The position numbers and the translations under genes are program-made. From an uncultured Bacillota bacterium (GTDB lineage Bacteria > Bacillota > Clostridia > Christensenellales > Borkfalkiaceae), in contig CASEFE010000083.1 of the NCBI GenBank assembly GCA_949287105.1, forward strand, positions 1 through 32,987: 32,987 nucleotides of DNA. Direction: 5' to 3'. This document shows, in pieces, positions 25,579 to 32,987 of the stretch. A model generated the notes under the pieces. That model saw only the letters and a list, made by a program, of their open reading frames with translations, searched no databases and had not been told where the DNA came from. Numbering within the stretch: the stretch's first letter is position 1; each line of letters begins with the position of its first letter.

Positions 25579-28500
25579 TTATTCATCTTTAGTTTCATTG
25601 TCGTTATTTCCGTCAGGAGTTTCCGAATCAGATTCTTCAATCTCTGTTTTGTTGGAAATATCGTCGTTGGTGCTATAAATATCTTCTTCGGTAAATTCAT
25701 CTTCCTCAGGAAGTACATCTTCTGCCGATTCATCTTTTTCCGCTTCTTCCAAACGCAATTTACGGATATAACGTTTACGTTTGTTGTCGTACATGGGTTT
25801 TGTACGAACGCTCTTTTTCTTCATGTTGGTGAGCAATTTACGGATCAGCATAGCAAGCAAGGTGAAGATGAGAGCTGCGGCGAGAATGATAGAAGCAATA
25901 AGCAACCAGACATTTTGCTCGGGTGTAGTGTTTGTGTCATCTGTAGGGGTGTCCGTTGAATCATCCCCGTCAGAAGTTGTCACTGAAACTTCGCTGGCGC
26001 TGTAATCGATAACGGCATCATAGAAAGTATTGTTGCCGTCCTGATAGCTGTACCGCAAGAACGCAAGTTTATTCGCATAAGAGCTCGGGTCATAATTTGC
26101 GTAAGGGTCGCTGTCATTGGAACGATCGGGGTCATACGAAGCGTAATCCACATCGTCATACAATGAGTAATGATAGTAAACCAGTGAGCTTCCGTCTGTA
26201 CGATCAGTTACAAAGGAGGTGGGATCTTTCAGATATTCTTCTTCCAAATCTTCCGCTGTTTTACCGCTGCCCAAAATGTTTTCGGCATATTCATCAAGTG
26301 CTTCGGTTGAGTAATTATTGAAAGTCTCTTCAGTCAATGCGCTGTAATTGACTGAATCAAAGATTACGAAATCATCCGCTTCATTCTGAGTTACACCATC
26401 GCGGCTGCCTGACCAGACTTCCAAGCGATAGTTTTTGGCGGTATCACCGGCCTTAATAAAGAACCGAACGTAGAACCAATCAGAAACAGCAGGGGCATTG
26501 ACATCGGTAGGGTTGTAAGAAACAGTCTGGCTGAGAGCTTTGCCTTCTACTTTTTGTTGCAATTGAGCACCCGCCAATTTTTCAGCATCGATATTTGCTT
26601 CGGTAAAGTCTTTAACTTTTACGGAATAAACATCTTTGTCTTCATCGTAATATCTGTAATATTCACCGTCGTGTGCATAATAGGCAACGCTGCCGCTGGA
26701 ATTGAGCAGGTCTTTATCTTTGGAATCCTTGTTGTATTCTTTATAATTTTGCAGGTTGGCATACCATGTGTTGCCGCTGAAACGCTCCGAGGTGTACCAC
26801 AAACCATTATCTTGTTTATAGAAGATCGTGTTGAAATCTTCGTTGAAGGATTTATCTTCGGGATCCAGATTCACTACATTGCCGTTTTCATCATACCGAT
26901 AAGAAATTCCGGAACTGTAATTAACGGTTTTGGAATAAGCCTTCTCGCCGCTTTCTTTATCGGGCGTAGTGGTATCGATGAGATAAACATTTGCGGTGGC
27001 GCTTTTGCTTAACTTAACACGAACAGAAACCAAAGCATAACCGCTGGCTGCAATGTTTGAAGCTGTATTTGCAACAAATCCGTATGCTTTTGCCGTATTG
27101 GTGATCAACAGAGGCTGAGTGCAGTCATTGCCGAATATCTGATTCCACCAATTATCTTTGGAGATTGCGTCCGCTAATGTGGGGAACCATCCCTTCACTT
27201 TGGAACCGTCTTGACCGTAATAATTGTCAGCGTATTTTTTATTGACAAGACCTGCGGTAGCCAATTCGTTTTGATTGGAAGTCACATCCGTGCCGCCGAC
27301 ATACGAACTGTTACCGTAAACACCGGAGTAATTGCGAAGATCTGCGATATCATTTTCTATAACATCCGTATCGGTGTAGGCTGTTTCGTCAAATTTTTTC
27401 TCGGTCGCCACAGTATCAGAAGTAAGCGAAACATCTACGGCATAAGTTCCGGTCGATTTGACCGCGAACTGTTCGTCTGTGAGATTTTCCGTGCTGTAAC
27501 GAAGGCCTGTAAAGGCAGCCCATCCGCTGGCGTAATCGGATTTATTCCTAGTCAGGGTAGTGGGGCCGAACGAAAATTCCAAATCAAAGGAAATCGTTTC
27601 TTCGGTATCATTTGTGATAAAGAAGAAGCATTGCTGCCACCCGTCAAAAATATCCTGATAATCTTTATTGTTTTTCTTGGTGTCGTCTACGAGGTTAACG
27701 GTCGTAAGTGTAGTGGTGTCAACTGCACCTATTGTAGATTTAGCATTTGCTTCATCGATCAAAGTAACGGTAGCTCCCGTCCCGCCGGACATAGCCGATG
27801 TTTTAACCCAGAAAGAGATGACCATTCTTTCATCTTTATCAAGGGAGAGTTTATTTGCGGAATCGGTAAGCGTATAAGTTTGAGGTGCTCCGTCGCTGCT
27901 GAATAAAAAGATCATTTCAGGATTTGAACCGGCAAAAGGAAGAGATCCGTTGGTCAATTTCGTGAATCGCTCTGCTATAATTGAATTAGCCCCGAAAGTA
28001 GTCGCTATATCGTTGGCATTGATTTTGCCGCCCTTGTCTTTGTCATCATTAAAATTGGAAGAACCGAAATAACTTTCATATGTTTTACCAAAATCGTCAG
28101 ATGTCAAGGCAAGAGAGCCATTCAAATCCGCATTTGTAAAGTATTGATCGTCAGAAAGATCGAACATGTTGAGTTCGTCGAGATCGAGTGCGTAAACATT
28201 ATTGTCGCCCGCAGAAACCACTTTAGAATCAGCATTATTGAGCGTATTTAAGTCCAGTTTGAATTTATTTGAAGCGGCAAGATCTTGGGTTTCCGAATTA
28301 TATTGCGCGACTGTCAAGGCTTCATATTGCAAGCCGTCAAAGAACGCATAGCCTTGCACATATTCCGAAAGGTTCTGGTCGTTGATTTCTGCCTGACGGC
28401 CGAGGCCGAGGACGACGGTAAACGATGTTGTCGCATAAGGAGACGCTTTGATATAAAAAGTAAACTGTTCCCAACCGTTGTTTTGTGTGGAGGGGATATC

Positions 28501-29337
28501 GGCTGTATTGATATTGCGAACAACCAAAGGATCCTGCGTTTTTCCGCCGACTGTATTGGTGATCTGAATGAATGCGCCGCGGTTATTTTTTGCGGGGTCT
28601 ACAGGTTTTCCGTCGCCATAGGTAAGTTGCGAAGTTTTGACCCAAACGGAAACTTTTGCGGCAGTACCGGCGGAAAGGGTGATGGAAGAAGAAGTGTATT
28701 GCCTTGCTGTACCATACCGATCAGAGCGATAGTTGTGCAGCATCAAAACGTGCGAATCATCTTCTTTTTCGACAGGGGTAAGCGGATTGAGCGCTTTTGC
28801 TGCGTCCACAATCTCCGTACGATGTTTTTCGAATCCTTCGCTCTTTGAAATGTCATCTGGCGAATTCTCATTATTGAGTTTTGTGGCAACGACATCCCAA
28901 CCCGGTATATCATAGTAGTTGTCTATATCGGAAAAGTAATTTTCGTCGTCGTCCTTTTCGTCGCTGTCGCTGTCCTTATATTTGTTATAGGTATCATAAG
29001 CAGTGATGAACTTGTCCCAAGTGAAAGACGTATCGACGATACCGGACTTAGCCACCGACGAACTGGCGCTGATTCCGCTTTGATTTGTTACGCTCGAAGC
29101 GGTCCAGCTGTTCGGTGTCGCGATCAGGTAATCATTGTTTGAATCGTCAAAGTATTCGAAGTTGGCATTTGCAAATGTCTGCGTATCCGTCCCGGTTGAG
29201 GAGGTGTCGTCATCTTCGCTGTTGTTATTGTTTTTCGCACAGGCGGCGAAGAAGAATGAACAACAAGCGATGATCATTGCAAGTGCAAGGAATAATGTCG
29301 TGATTCTTAATTTTTTTGTCTGTTTACTTTTTGCCAT
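25579..29337 (-). CDS. Giant surface lipoprotein with repeated modules and C-terminal membrane anchor
   Basis: A 1252-residue protein with lipobox FAAC (C33) and an Asn/Asp/Ser linker after it. Three related modules follow: about 195-345, 475-625 and 745-1055. Each carries a strand like VSVWVKTS or ISFWVKTS, then a WEQFTFYIKA or WQQCFFFIT strand, and ends in a GYAFFDGLQYEALT or GWAAFTGLRYSTENLT turn. They look like beta-sandwich carbohydrate-binding or adhesion modules; no catalytic motif is seen. A membrane helix (about 1142-1165) is followed by a basic then very acidic tail. Lipid anchor plus C-terminal helix implies double anchoring. The family is not recognised. AAAGGG precedes the ATG; the gene stands alone. 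Confidence 0.75.
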   Translation of the reverse strand: MAKSKQTKKLRITTLFLALAMIIACCSFFFAACAKNNNNSEDDDTSSTGTDTQTFANANFEYFDDSNNDYLIATPNSWTASSVTNQSGISASSSVAKSGIVDTSFTWDKFITAYDTYNKYKDSDSDEKDDDENYFSDIDNYYDIPGWDVVATKLNNENSPDDISKSEGFEKHRTEIVDAAKALNPLTPVEKEDDSHVLMLHNYRSDRYGTARQYTSSSITLSAGTAAKVSVWVKTSQLTYGDGKPVDPAKNNRGAFIQITNTVGGKTQDPLVVRNINTADIPSTQNNGWEQFTFYIKASPYATTSFTVVLGLGRQAEINDQNLSEYVQGYAFFDGLQYEALTVAQYNSETQDLAASNKFKLDLNTLNNADSKVVSAGDNNVYALDLDELNMFDLSDDQYFTNADLNGSLALTSDDFGKTYESYFGSSNFNDDKDKGGKINANDIATTFGANSIIAERFTKLTNGSLPFAGSNPEMIFLFSSDGAPQTYTLTDSANKLSLDKDERMVISFWVKTSAMSGGTGATVTLIDEANAKSTIGAVDTTTLTTVNLVDDTKKNNKDYQDIFDGWQQCFFFITNDTEETISFDLEFSFGPTTLTRNKSDYASGWAAFTGLRYSTENLTDEQFAVKSTGTYAVDVSLTSDTVATEKKFDETAYTDTDVIENDIADLRNYSGVYGNSSYVGGTDVTSNQNELATAGLVNKKYADNYYGQDGSKVKGWFPTLADAISKDNWWNQIFGNDCTQPLLITNTAKAYGFVANTASNIAASGYALVSVRVKLSKSATANVYLIDTTTPDKESGEKAYSKTVNYSSGISYRYDENGNVVNLDPEDKSFNEDFNTIFYKQDNGLWYTSERFSGNTWYANLQNYKEYNKDSKDKDLLNSSGSVAYYAHDGEYYRYYDEDKDVYSVKVKDFTEANIDAEKLAGAQLQQKVEGKALSQTVSYNPTDVNAPAVSDWFYVRFFIKAGDTAKNYRLEVWSGSRDGVTQNEADDFVIFDSVNYSALTEETFNNYSTEALDEYAENILGSGKTAEDLEEEYLKDPTSFVTDRTDGSSLVYYHYSLYDDVDYASYDPDRSNDSDPYANYDPSSYANKLAFLRYSYQDGNNTFYDAVIDYSASEVSVTTSDGDDSTDTPTDDTNTTPEQNVWLLIASIILAAALIFTLLAMLIRKLLTNMKKKSVRTKPMYDNKRKRYIRKLRLEEAEKDESAEDVLPEEDEFTEEDIYSTNDDISNKTEIEESDSETPDGNNDNETKDE

Positions 29338-29500
29338 AGCACACCCTTTCAGTAGTTAATGATATTTTTTGATAAAAATCATACCTCATTATTTTAATAT
29401 AAAAGGCGAGGAAAAGCAAGCAATAAAGGTAAAAAAAAGGTGAAAATCTCATTATTTTTTAGAAAAAGCGCAAACTGTAAAAAAAAGGAGCAAAAAAGGT

Positions 29501-29863
29501 ATGGCGGATATAAAATCCAAAATGGAAATGTTAGGGGCCGGATGTGCGGCAGGAGCTGTGAACGGAGTGTTTGGCGGCGGAGGCGGAATGATTGTGGTAC
29601 CGCTTTTGACGGCAGTCGGGAAAAAACCACCGCTCGTGGCACATGCGACGGCGATACTTGTCATTTTACCGGTCAGTCTTGCCAGTGCAATTGTCTATTT
29701 GATCAACGGTTGGTTTGACACGGAATTGTTTATAGCTGTATGCCTTGGTGTGATTGCGGGCGGATTTGGAGGGGCGAAGATGCTGGGAATGATTTCTCCT
29801 TCGGCGGCTACGATCGCATTTGCGGCTGTGATGTTTGCAGCGGGGATACGAATGATCATATAG
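29501..29863 (+). CDS. TauE/SafE-family half-transporter, first subunit
   Basis: A 120-residue protein with about four hydrophobic helices and the glycine-rich motif GVFGGGGGMIVVPLL followed by AHATAILV, the hallmark of one repeat of the TauE/SafE (sulfite/organosulfonate exporter) fold. Full members have two such repeats in about 250 residues; this gene carries only one, and the next gene carries the other. A strong AAAAAGGAG site precedes the ATG. The next start is 15 bp after its stop. Substrate is unknown. The two proteins probably form one transporter as a heterodimer, which is inferred from the pairing. Confidence 0.85.
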   Translation: MADIKSKMEMLGAGCAAGAVNGVFGGGGGMIVVPLLTAVGKKPPLVAHATAILVILPVSLASAIVYLINGWFDTELFIAVCLGVIAGGFGGAKMLGMISPSAATIAFAAVMFAAGIRMII

Positions 29864-29878
29864 AAATCGGAGGATAAG

Positions 29879-30292
29879 ATGCAATTTTTAGTTTATTTTC
29901 TTGCTGGATTGGCGGGAGGATTTCTTGGCGGCATGGGAATGGGAGGCGGAACGGTACTGATTCCCATTCTCACGGTGTTCTGCGGAGTTTCGCAGCATCT
30001 GGCACAATCTGTTAATTTGTTGACTTTTTTGCCCATGGCAGTAATCTCCTTGCGTGTACATGTAAAAAACGGATTACTGGACACAAAAGGAGTCATATGG
30101 ATGGCTGTTCCGGCGACTGTATTATCTGTGGTTGGCGGGATATTTGTGCAACAACTTACAGGAGGGATGTTGCGCGTCGGTTTCGGAGTATTTTTGTGCT
30201 TGCTTTCCATATATCAATTTTATACAGGAATTCATGGATTGATTGCAGGCAAAGGAAAAAAAGAAAGTTCGGCACAGGAAGCAGATTGGTAA
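29879..30292 (+). CDS. TauE/SafE-family half-transporter, second subunit
   Basis: A 137-residue protein, again one TauE/SafE repeat: GGFLGGMGMGGGTVLIPIL near the N-terminus, HLAQSVNLLTFLP (like the A/NxxN helix of the family), three further hydrophobic segments and a short hydrophilic tail. GGAGG lies 7 bases before the ATG. It is coupled in tandem to the first half. No terminator is evident after it; the rnf promoter begins about 40 bases downstream. Confidence 0.85.
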   Translation: MQFLVYFLAGLAGGFLGGMGMGGGTVLIPILTVFCGVSQHLAQSVNLLTFLPMAVISLRVHVKNGLLDTKGVIWMAVPATVLSVVGGIFVQQLTGGMLRVGFGVFLCLLSIYQFYTGIHGLIAGKGKKESSAQEADW

Positions 30293-30330
30293 AGAAGAAT
30301 TGGAAAATTTTGGCGAGCTTTTTTGAATGC

Positions 30331-30359
30331 TTTACAGCGTGACAGAATTGTGATATAAT
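30331..30359 (+). promoter_or_regulatory. Promoter of the rnf operon
   Basis: TTTACA (30331-30336) and TATAAT (30354-30359) with a 17-base spacer, about 117 bases before the rnfC start. Confidence 0.8.
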
Positions 30360-30365
30360 TCAAAC

Positions 30366-30475
30366 GGATTCAATGAAGTATGGCGACGAGCCGTTGCGCC
30401 GCAGGTACAGCATGAGGGGAGAAGAGGAGACTGAACGCATGCAACTGCGGCAATTTTTATATCGGAGGCAAAGAT
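30366..30475 (+). promoter_or_regulatory. Structured 5' leader of rnfC
   Basis: About 110 nt between the likely transcript start and rnfC. GCCGCAG (30398-30404) pairs with CTGCGGC (30445-30451), and inside it GCATG (30410-30414) pairs with CATGC (30438-30442), leaving a purine-rich loop of 23 bases (30415-30437). The ribosome site CGGAGG (30464-30469) lies 13 bases after this stem. I do not recognise a known riboswitch class; a regulatory role is inferred from the perfect stem, the sharp GC rise and the leader length. Confidence 0.4.
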
Positions 30476-31759
30476 TTGAGTAGGTTGACGAGCGGAGTTC
30501 ATCCGCGTGGCTGCAAAGAAATATCGGCAGGGAAAGCTATCGGGGTTTGCACGGAACCCGGGCAGGTTTATCTTTCCCTGTCGCAGCATATAGGAGCACC
30601 GGCCGAACCGGTTGTTGCGCCGGGGGAACGCGTGCTGCGCGGTCAGCTGGTGGCAAAGAAGGCAAACGGCATATCGGCAAATATTTATTCACCGATATCG
30701 GGAATCGTGAAAGGTGTGGTCGGTCACATTACAGGAAACGGAAAAAAATATCCGCACATTCAAATTGAAAATGATTTTTCAAACGAGAGCATGAGTTTGG
30801 CGCCATTGACAGAAATAACGCCGGAAACAGTACTTTCGCGCATCGAAGAAGCGGGAATTGTCGGTATGGGCGGAGCTGGATTTCCGACTGCGGTGAAACT
30901 GAATGTTCGCGGTCGTGCGGATACGCTTGTTGTCAACGGTGCGGAATGCGAGCCTTATATTACCTGTGACGATGCGATCATGCGCGAATATACGGATGAA
31001 TTTTTGGCTGGGGCCCGCTATTGCATGATGGCATGCGGCGCGGAACGTGCACTGATCGGCATAGAAAAAAATAAGAAAGAAGCAATATCTGTTCTGCAAA
31101 AGAAGCAGGAGGCAGGGATAACGATCAAGCCTTTGCGGACTCGTTATCCGCAGGGTGCGGAAAAGCAACTCATATTCAGTTGTACGGGCAGGGTTGTACC
31201 GGAAGGGAAATTACCTGTCGATGCAGGGGTTGTGGTTGTGAATGTTCATACCGCATTTTCTGTTTACAGAGCGGTCAAAGAAAATATTCCCTGCTATGAA
31301 CGGATCATGACCGTCAGCGGGAAGGCAGTGGCACGGTCGCAAAACCTATGGGTAAAAAATGGAACGCTTTATCGTGTGATCGCGGAATATTGCGGAGGAA
31401 AAGAGGATTGTGCGCGCATTGTTTCGGGTGGACCGATGATGGGAACGGCAGTGTTCTCATTGAAAGAGTGTACAACCAAAACGACATCTTCTCTTCTGTT
31501 TTTGGATGAGACGGAATGCAAAGATAAAATTGCATCGACTTGTATCGGTTGCGGAAGGTGTGTACAAGCTTGCCCGATGGGGCTTTCGCCTGTATTTATC
31601 GATTCTGCGACGTTGCGAAAAGATTTCACTGAGGCGAAACATTATGGTGCATCGTATTGTATAGGATGCGGGTGTTGTTCATATGTTTGTCCGGCGAATC
31701 GCTATTTGGTGCAAAGCGTAAAGCTTGCGAAAAAAATAATCGGGGAGAGGAAATTATAA
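30476..31759 (+). CDS. rnfC: Electron transport complex subunit RnfC
   Basis: The NADH-binding, iron-sulfur subunit of the Rnf complex, which couples reduced ferredoxin oxidation to NAD reduction and Na+ or H+ pumping. Visible parts are an N-terminal barrel with an SPISGIVKGVV hairpin, the nucleotide-binding region with GIVGMGGAGFPTAVKL and VNGAECEPYITCDD, a SLBB-type region around 245-300, and two [4Fe-4S] motifs: C356, C359, C362, C366 and C395, C398, C401, C405. Length (427) is typical. The start is a TTG, 6 bases after CGGAGG; it gives the family beginning SGVHPRGCKE. rnfD starts directly after the stop (TAAATG). Confidence 0.96.
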   Translation: MSRLTSGVHPRGCKEISAGKAIGVCTEPGQVYLSLSQHIGAPAEPVVAPGERVLRGQLVAKKANGISANIYSPISGIVKGVVGHITGNGKKYPHIQIENDFSNESMSLAPLTEITPETVLSRIEEAGIVGMGGAGFPTAVKLNVRGRADTLVVNGAECEPYITCDDAIMREYTDEFLAGARYCMMACGAERALIGIEKNKKEAISVLQKKQEAGITIKPLRTRYPQGAEKQLIFSCTGRVVPEGKLPVDAGVVVVNVHTAFSVYRAVKENIPCYERIMTVSGKAVARSQNLWVKNGTLYRVIAEYCGGKEDCARIVSGGPMMGTAVFSLKECTTKTTSSLLFLDETECKDKIASTCIGCGRCVQACPMGLSPVFIDSATLRKDFTEAKHYGASYCIGCGCCSYVCPANRYLVQSVKLAKKIIGERKL

Positions 31760-32987
31760 ATGGCAGAAATTACAAATTATAAAGTTGCTTGCTCCCCGCA
31801 TAAGAAAGACGCATCTTCGACGCGTAAAATCATGCTGGATGTTCTGATCGCGTTATTGCCCTGTGTCGTTTGCGGAACGGTTTATTTCGGATTTTACTCA
31901 TTTATGTTGGTGGCAATTTGTGCAGTCACGTGTTTTCTTTCAGAACAGGCATATAATCTGATACGCAAAAAACCCTTTACATTCGATCTGTCAGCCATTG
32001 TGACAGGTGTGATTCTGGGTTTAAATTTACCGCCGCGTGCGCCGTGGTATATTCCCGTGATCGGCGGAATATTTGCGATTATTATAGTAAAAATGCTGTT
32101 CGGCGGTTTAGGCAAAAATTTTGCAAATCCGGCAGCTACGGCGCGTGTATTTTTGCTGTTGGCATATTCCAGTCTGATGACGCAATATATCGGCGCAAAT
32201 GTTGCGGATAATGTACTCTCTTCTGATATTGTTACGGCGCCGACTTATTTGACAAACGGGATCTCGGCATTCAAAAATTCTATTTTTGGGATTGACGGTT
32301 ACTGGGGCAATATTTTGCAATTGCTTTTCGGAACGGTCGGAGGAAGCATCGGGGAGACGTGCAAGCTTGCAATTATAGCCGGCGGTATTTATCTTACTGC
32401 GCGCAGAGTCATCGATTGGAGAATACCCGTTGTTTATATATTTACGGCTGCAACTATGACCTTTATCTGTTACCAGAGTGCTTCGCAGATTTTGTTGCAG
32501 ATTTTATCGGGCGGGTTGTTGTTCGGAGCTGTGTTCATGGCTACGGATTATACGACGTCTCCGAAATGGCGATACAATCGTATTTTGTACGCCATCGGCT
32601 TAGGAATCATTACGGTATTGATCCGAAGATTCGGAGCCTATCCGGAAGGAACATCTCTTGCTATTCTGATTATGAATCTAATAGTGCCTGTGCTTGATCG
32701 GTTTATTGTTCCTGTGCGGTTCGGGCAGACGACAAAACAGGGAAAAGCGAAACCGCAGACAATGAAATGGGGGATGCGTGGCCTATGTTTGGTTATGGCA
32801 ATGGTTCTACTGATCGGGGTGCCGTTGCAGCTTCCCATGGATTTCACGGAAGTGCGGCTGAATGCGGGCGGCATTTACTACTATATTGAAGAGGTAGGGA
32901 AAAACGTGTCCGGTGAATATAAATTTACAGTTCATGGGGAAGCCCAGATCACGAAGAATTATTCGCAGGAGCTGAAATACCAGATAC
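31760..32987 (+). CDS. rnfD: Electron transport complex subunit RnfD, extended, incomplete at edge
   Basis: A membrane subunit of Rnf that holds a covalent flavin. The first about 320 residues are RnfD: CSPHKKDASSTRKIMLDVLI, VTGVILGLNLPP, MLFGGLGKNFANPAATAR, GGSIGETCKLAIIAGG, GGLLFGAVFMATDYTTSP and RRFGAYPEGTSLAILIMN. A TAPTYL segment fits the region where the flavin-bearing threonine is expected. Normal RnfD proteins end near PVRFG (about residue 322), but this frame stays open for at least 87 more codons, with an extra membrane helix (about 338-356) and a hydrophilic part. The ATG overlaps nothing and starts one base after the rnfC stop. The gene runs off the window, so its true end is unknown. 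Confidence 0.92.
   Translation, partial: MAEITNYKVACSPHKKDASSTRKIMLDVLIALLPCVVCGTVYFGFYSFMLVAICAVTCFLSEQAYNLIRKKPFTFDLSAIVTGVILGLNLPPRAPWYIPVIGGIFAIIIVKMLFGGLGKNFANPAATARVFLLLAYSSLMTQYIGANVADNVLSSDIVTAPTYLTNGISAFKNSIFGIDGYWGNILQLLFGTVGGSIGETCKLAIIAGGIYLTARRVIDWRIPVVYIFTAATMTFICYQSASQILLQILSGGLLFGAVFMATDYTTSPKWRYNRILYAIGLGIITVLIRRFGAYPEGTSLAILIMNLIVPVLDRFIVPVRFGQTTKQGKAKPQTMKWGMRGLCLVMAMVLLIGVPLQLPMDFTEVRLNAGGIYYYIEEVGKNVSGEYKFTVHGEAQITKNYSQELKYQI

Noticed and set aside
27211..27906. 231-codon plus-strand frame
   Set aside because: It lies antisense inside the giant lipoprotein gene and shows composition expected of a shadow frame; no ribosome site or family motif.
30398..30451. Known riboswitch (cobalamin, SAM, FMN, c-di-GMP) before rnfC
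   Set aside because: Parts look suggestive, such as AGGAGACTG, but the core motifs of these classes are not present in order; kept only as an unclassified structured leader.
1..32987. CRISPR arrays, insertion sequences, phage or plasmid genes
   Set aside because: No direct repeats with spacers, transposase or integrase motifs were seen; gene content is housekeeping and envelope functions throughout.

Overview
The window (about 33 kb, moderate GC, Gram-positive style ribosome binding sites, lipoproteins with lipoboxes and no outer-membrane genes) looks like chromosomal DNA of an anaerobic member of the Firmicutes/Clostridia, possibly an uncultured gut lineage. The reasons are the pth-mfd pair, a two-subunit [4Fe-4S] fumarase, an rnfC-rnfD ion-pumping operon, a cofactor-independent phosphoglycerate mutase homologue of archaeal type, and TTGACA/TATAAT promoters. 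No phage, plasmid, transposon or CRISPR array is seen. Species cannot be fixed from the sequence alone.

Layout: (1) 1-3786, plus strand: end of an FtsX-type ABC permease, a second FtsX-type permease overlapping it by 4 bp, and a large lipoprotein, closed by a strong two-way hairpin at 3865-3914. (2) 3962-6742, minus: fumarase alpha and beta subunits, then a polytopic membrane protein of unknown role. (3) 6846-17479, plus: CAAX-type intramembrane protease (apparently leaderless mRNA), rlmH, an M14 carboxypeptidase-like protein, tadA, prs (own promoter and about 200-nt leader), pth, mfd, and a PrsA/SurA-like lipoprotein with its own promoter and terminator. (4) 17521-18000: gene-poor, with two short protein-like reading frames and a 21-bp perfect inverted repeat. 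(5) 18001-21333, minus: tRNA-Gly(CCC), the phosphoglycerate mutase/homoserine kinase-like gene, and the tightly overlapped mtnN-luxS-ung operon. (6) 21453-25082, plus: ferritin-like protein, DEDDh exonuclease with a BRCT-like tail, and an rRNA m5C methyltransferase. (7) 25579-29337, minus: a 1252-residue surface lipoprotein with repeated modules and a C-terminal membrane anchor, flanked on its 3' side by two hairpins. (8) 29501 to the end, plus: two half-size TauE/SafE proteins, then rnfC and an rnfD that is still open at the window edge.

Working together: mtnN and luxS detoxify S-adenosylhomocysteine to homocysteine and release the AI-2 precursor. prs, pth, mfd, rlmH, tadA, ung and the rRNA methyltransferase are nucleotide, translation and DNA-repair housekeeping genes. 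Rnf couples ferredoxin oxidation to NAD reduction and ion pumping, and fumarase serves the partial TCA branch of an anaerobe. The least explained parts are the giant repeat lipoprotein, the extended RnfD, the ferritin-like protein, the fumarase-linked membrane protein and the two structured leaders in front of prs and rnfC.
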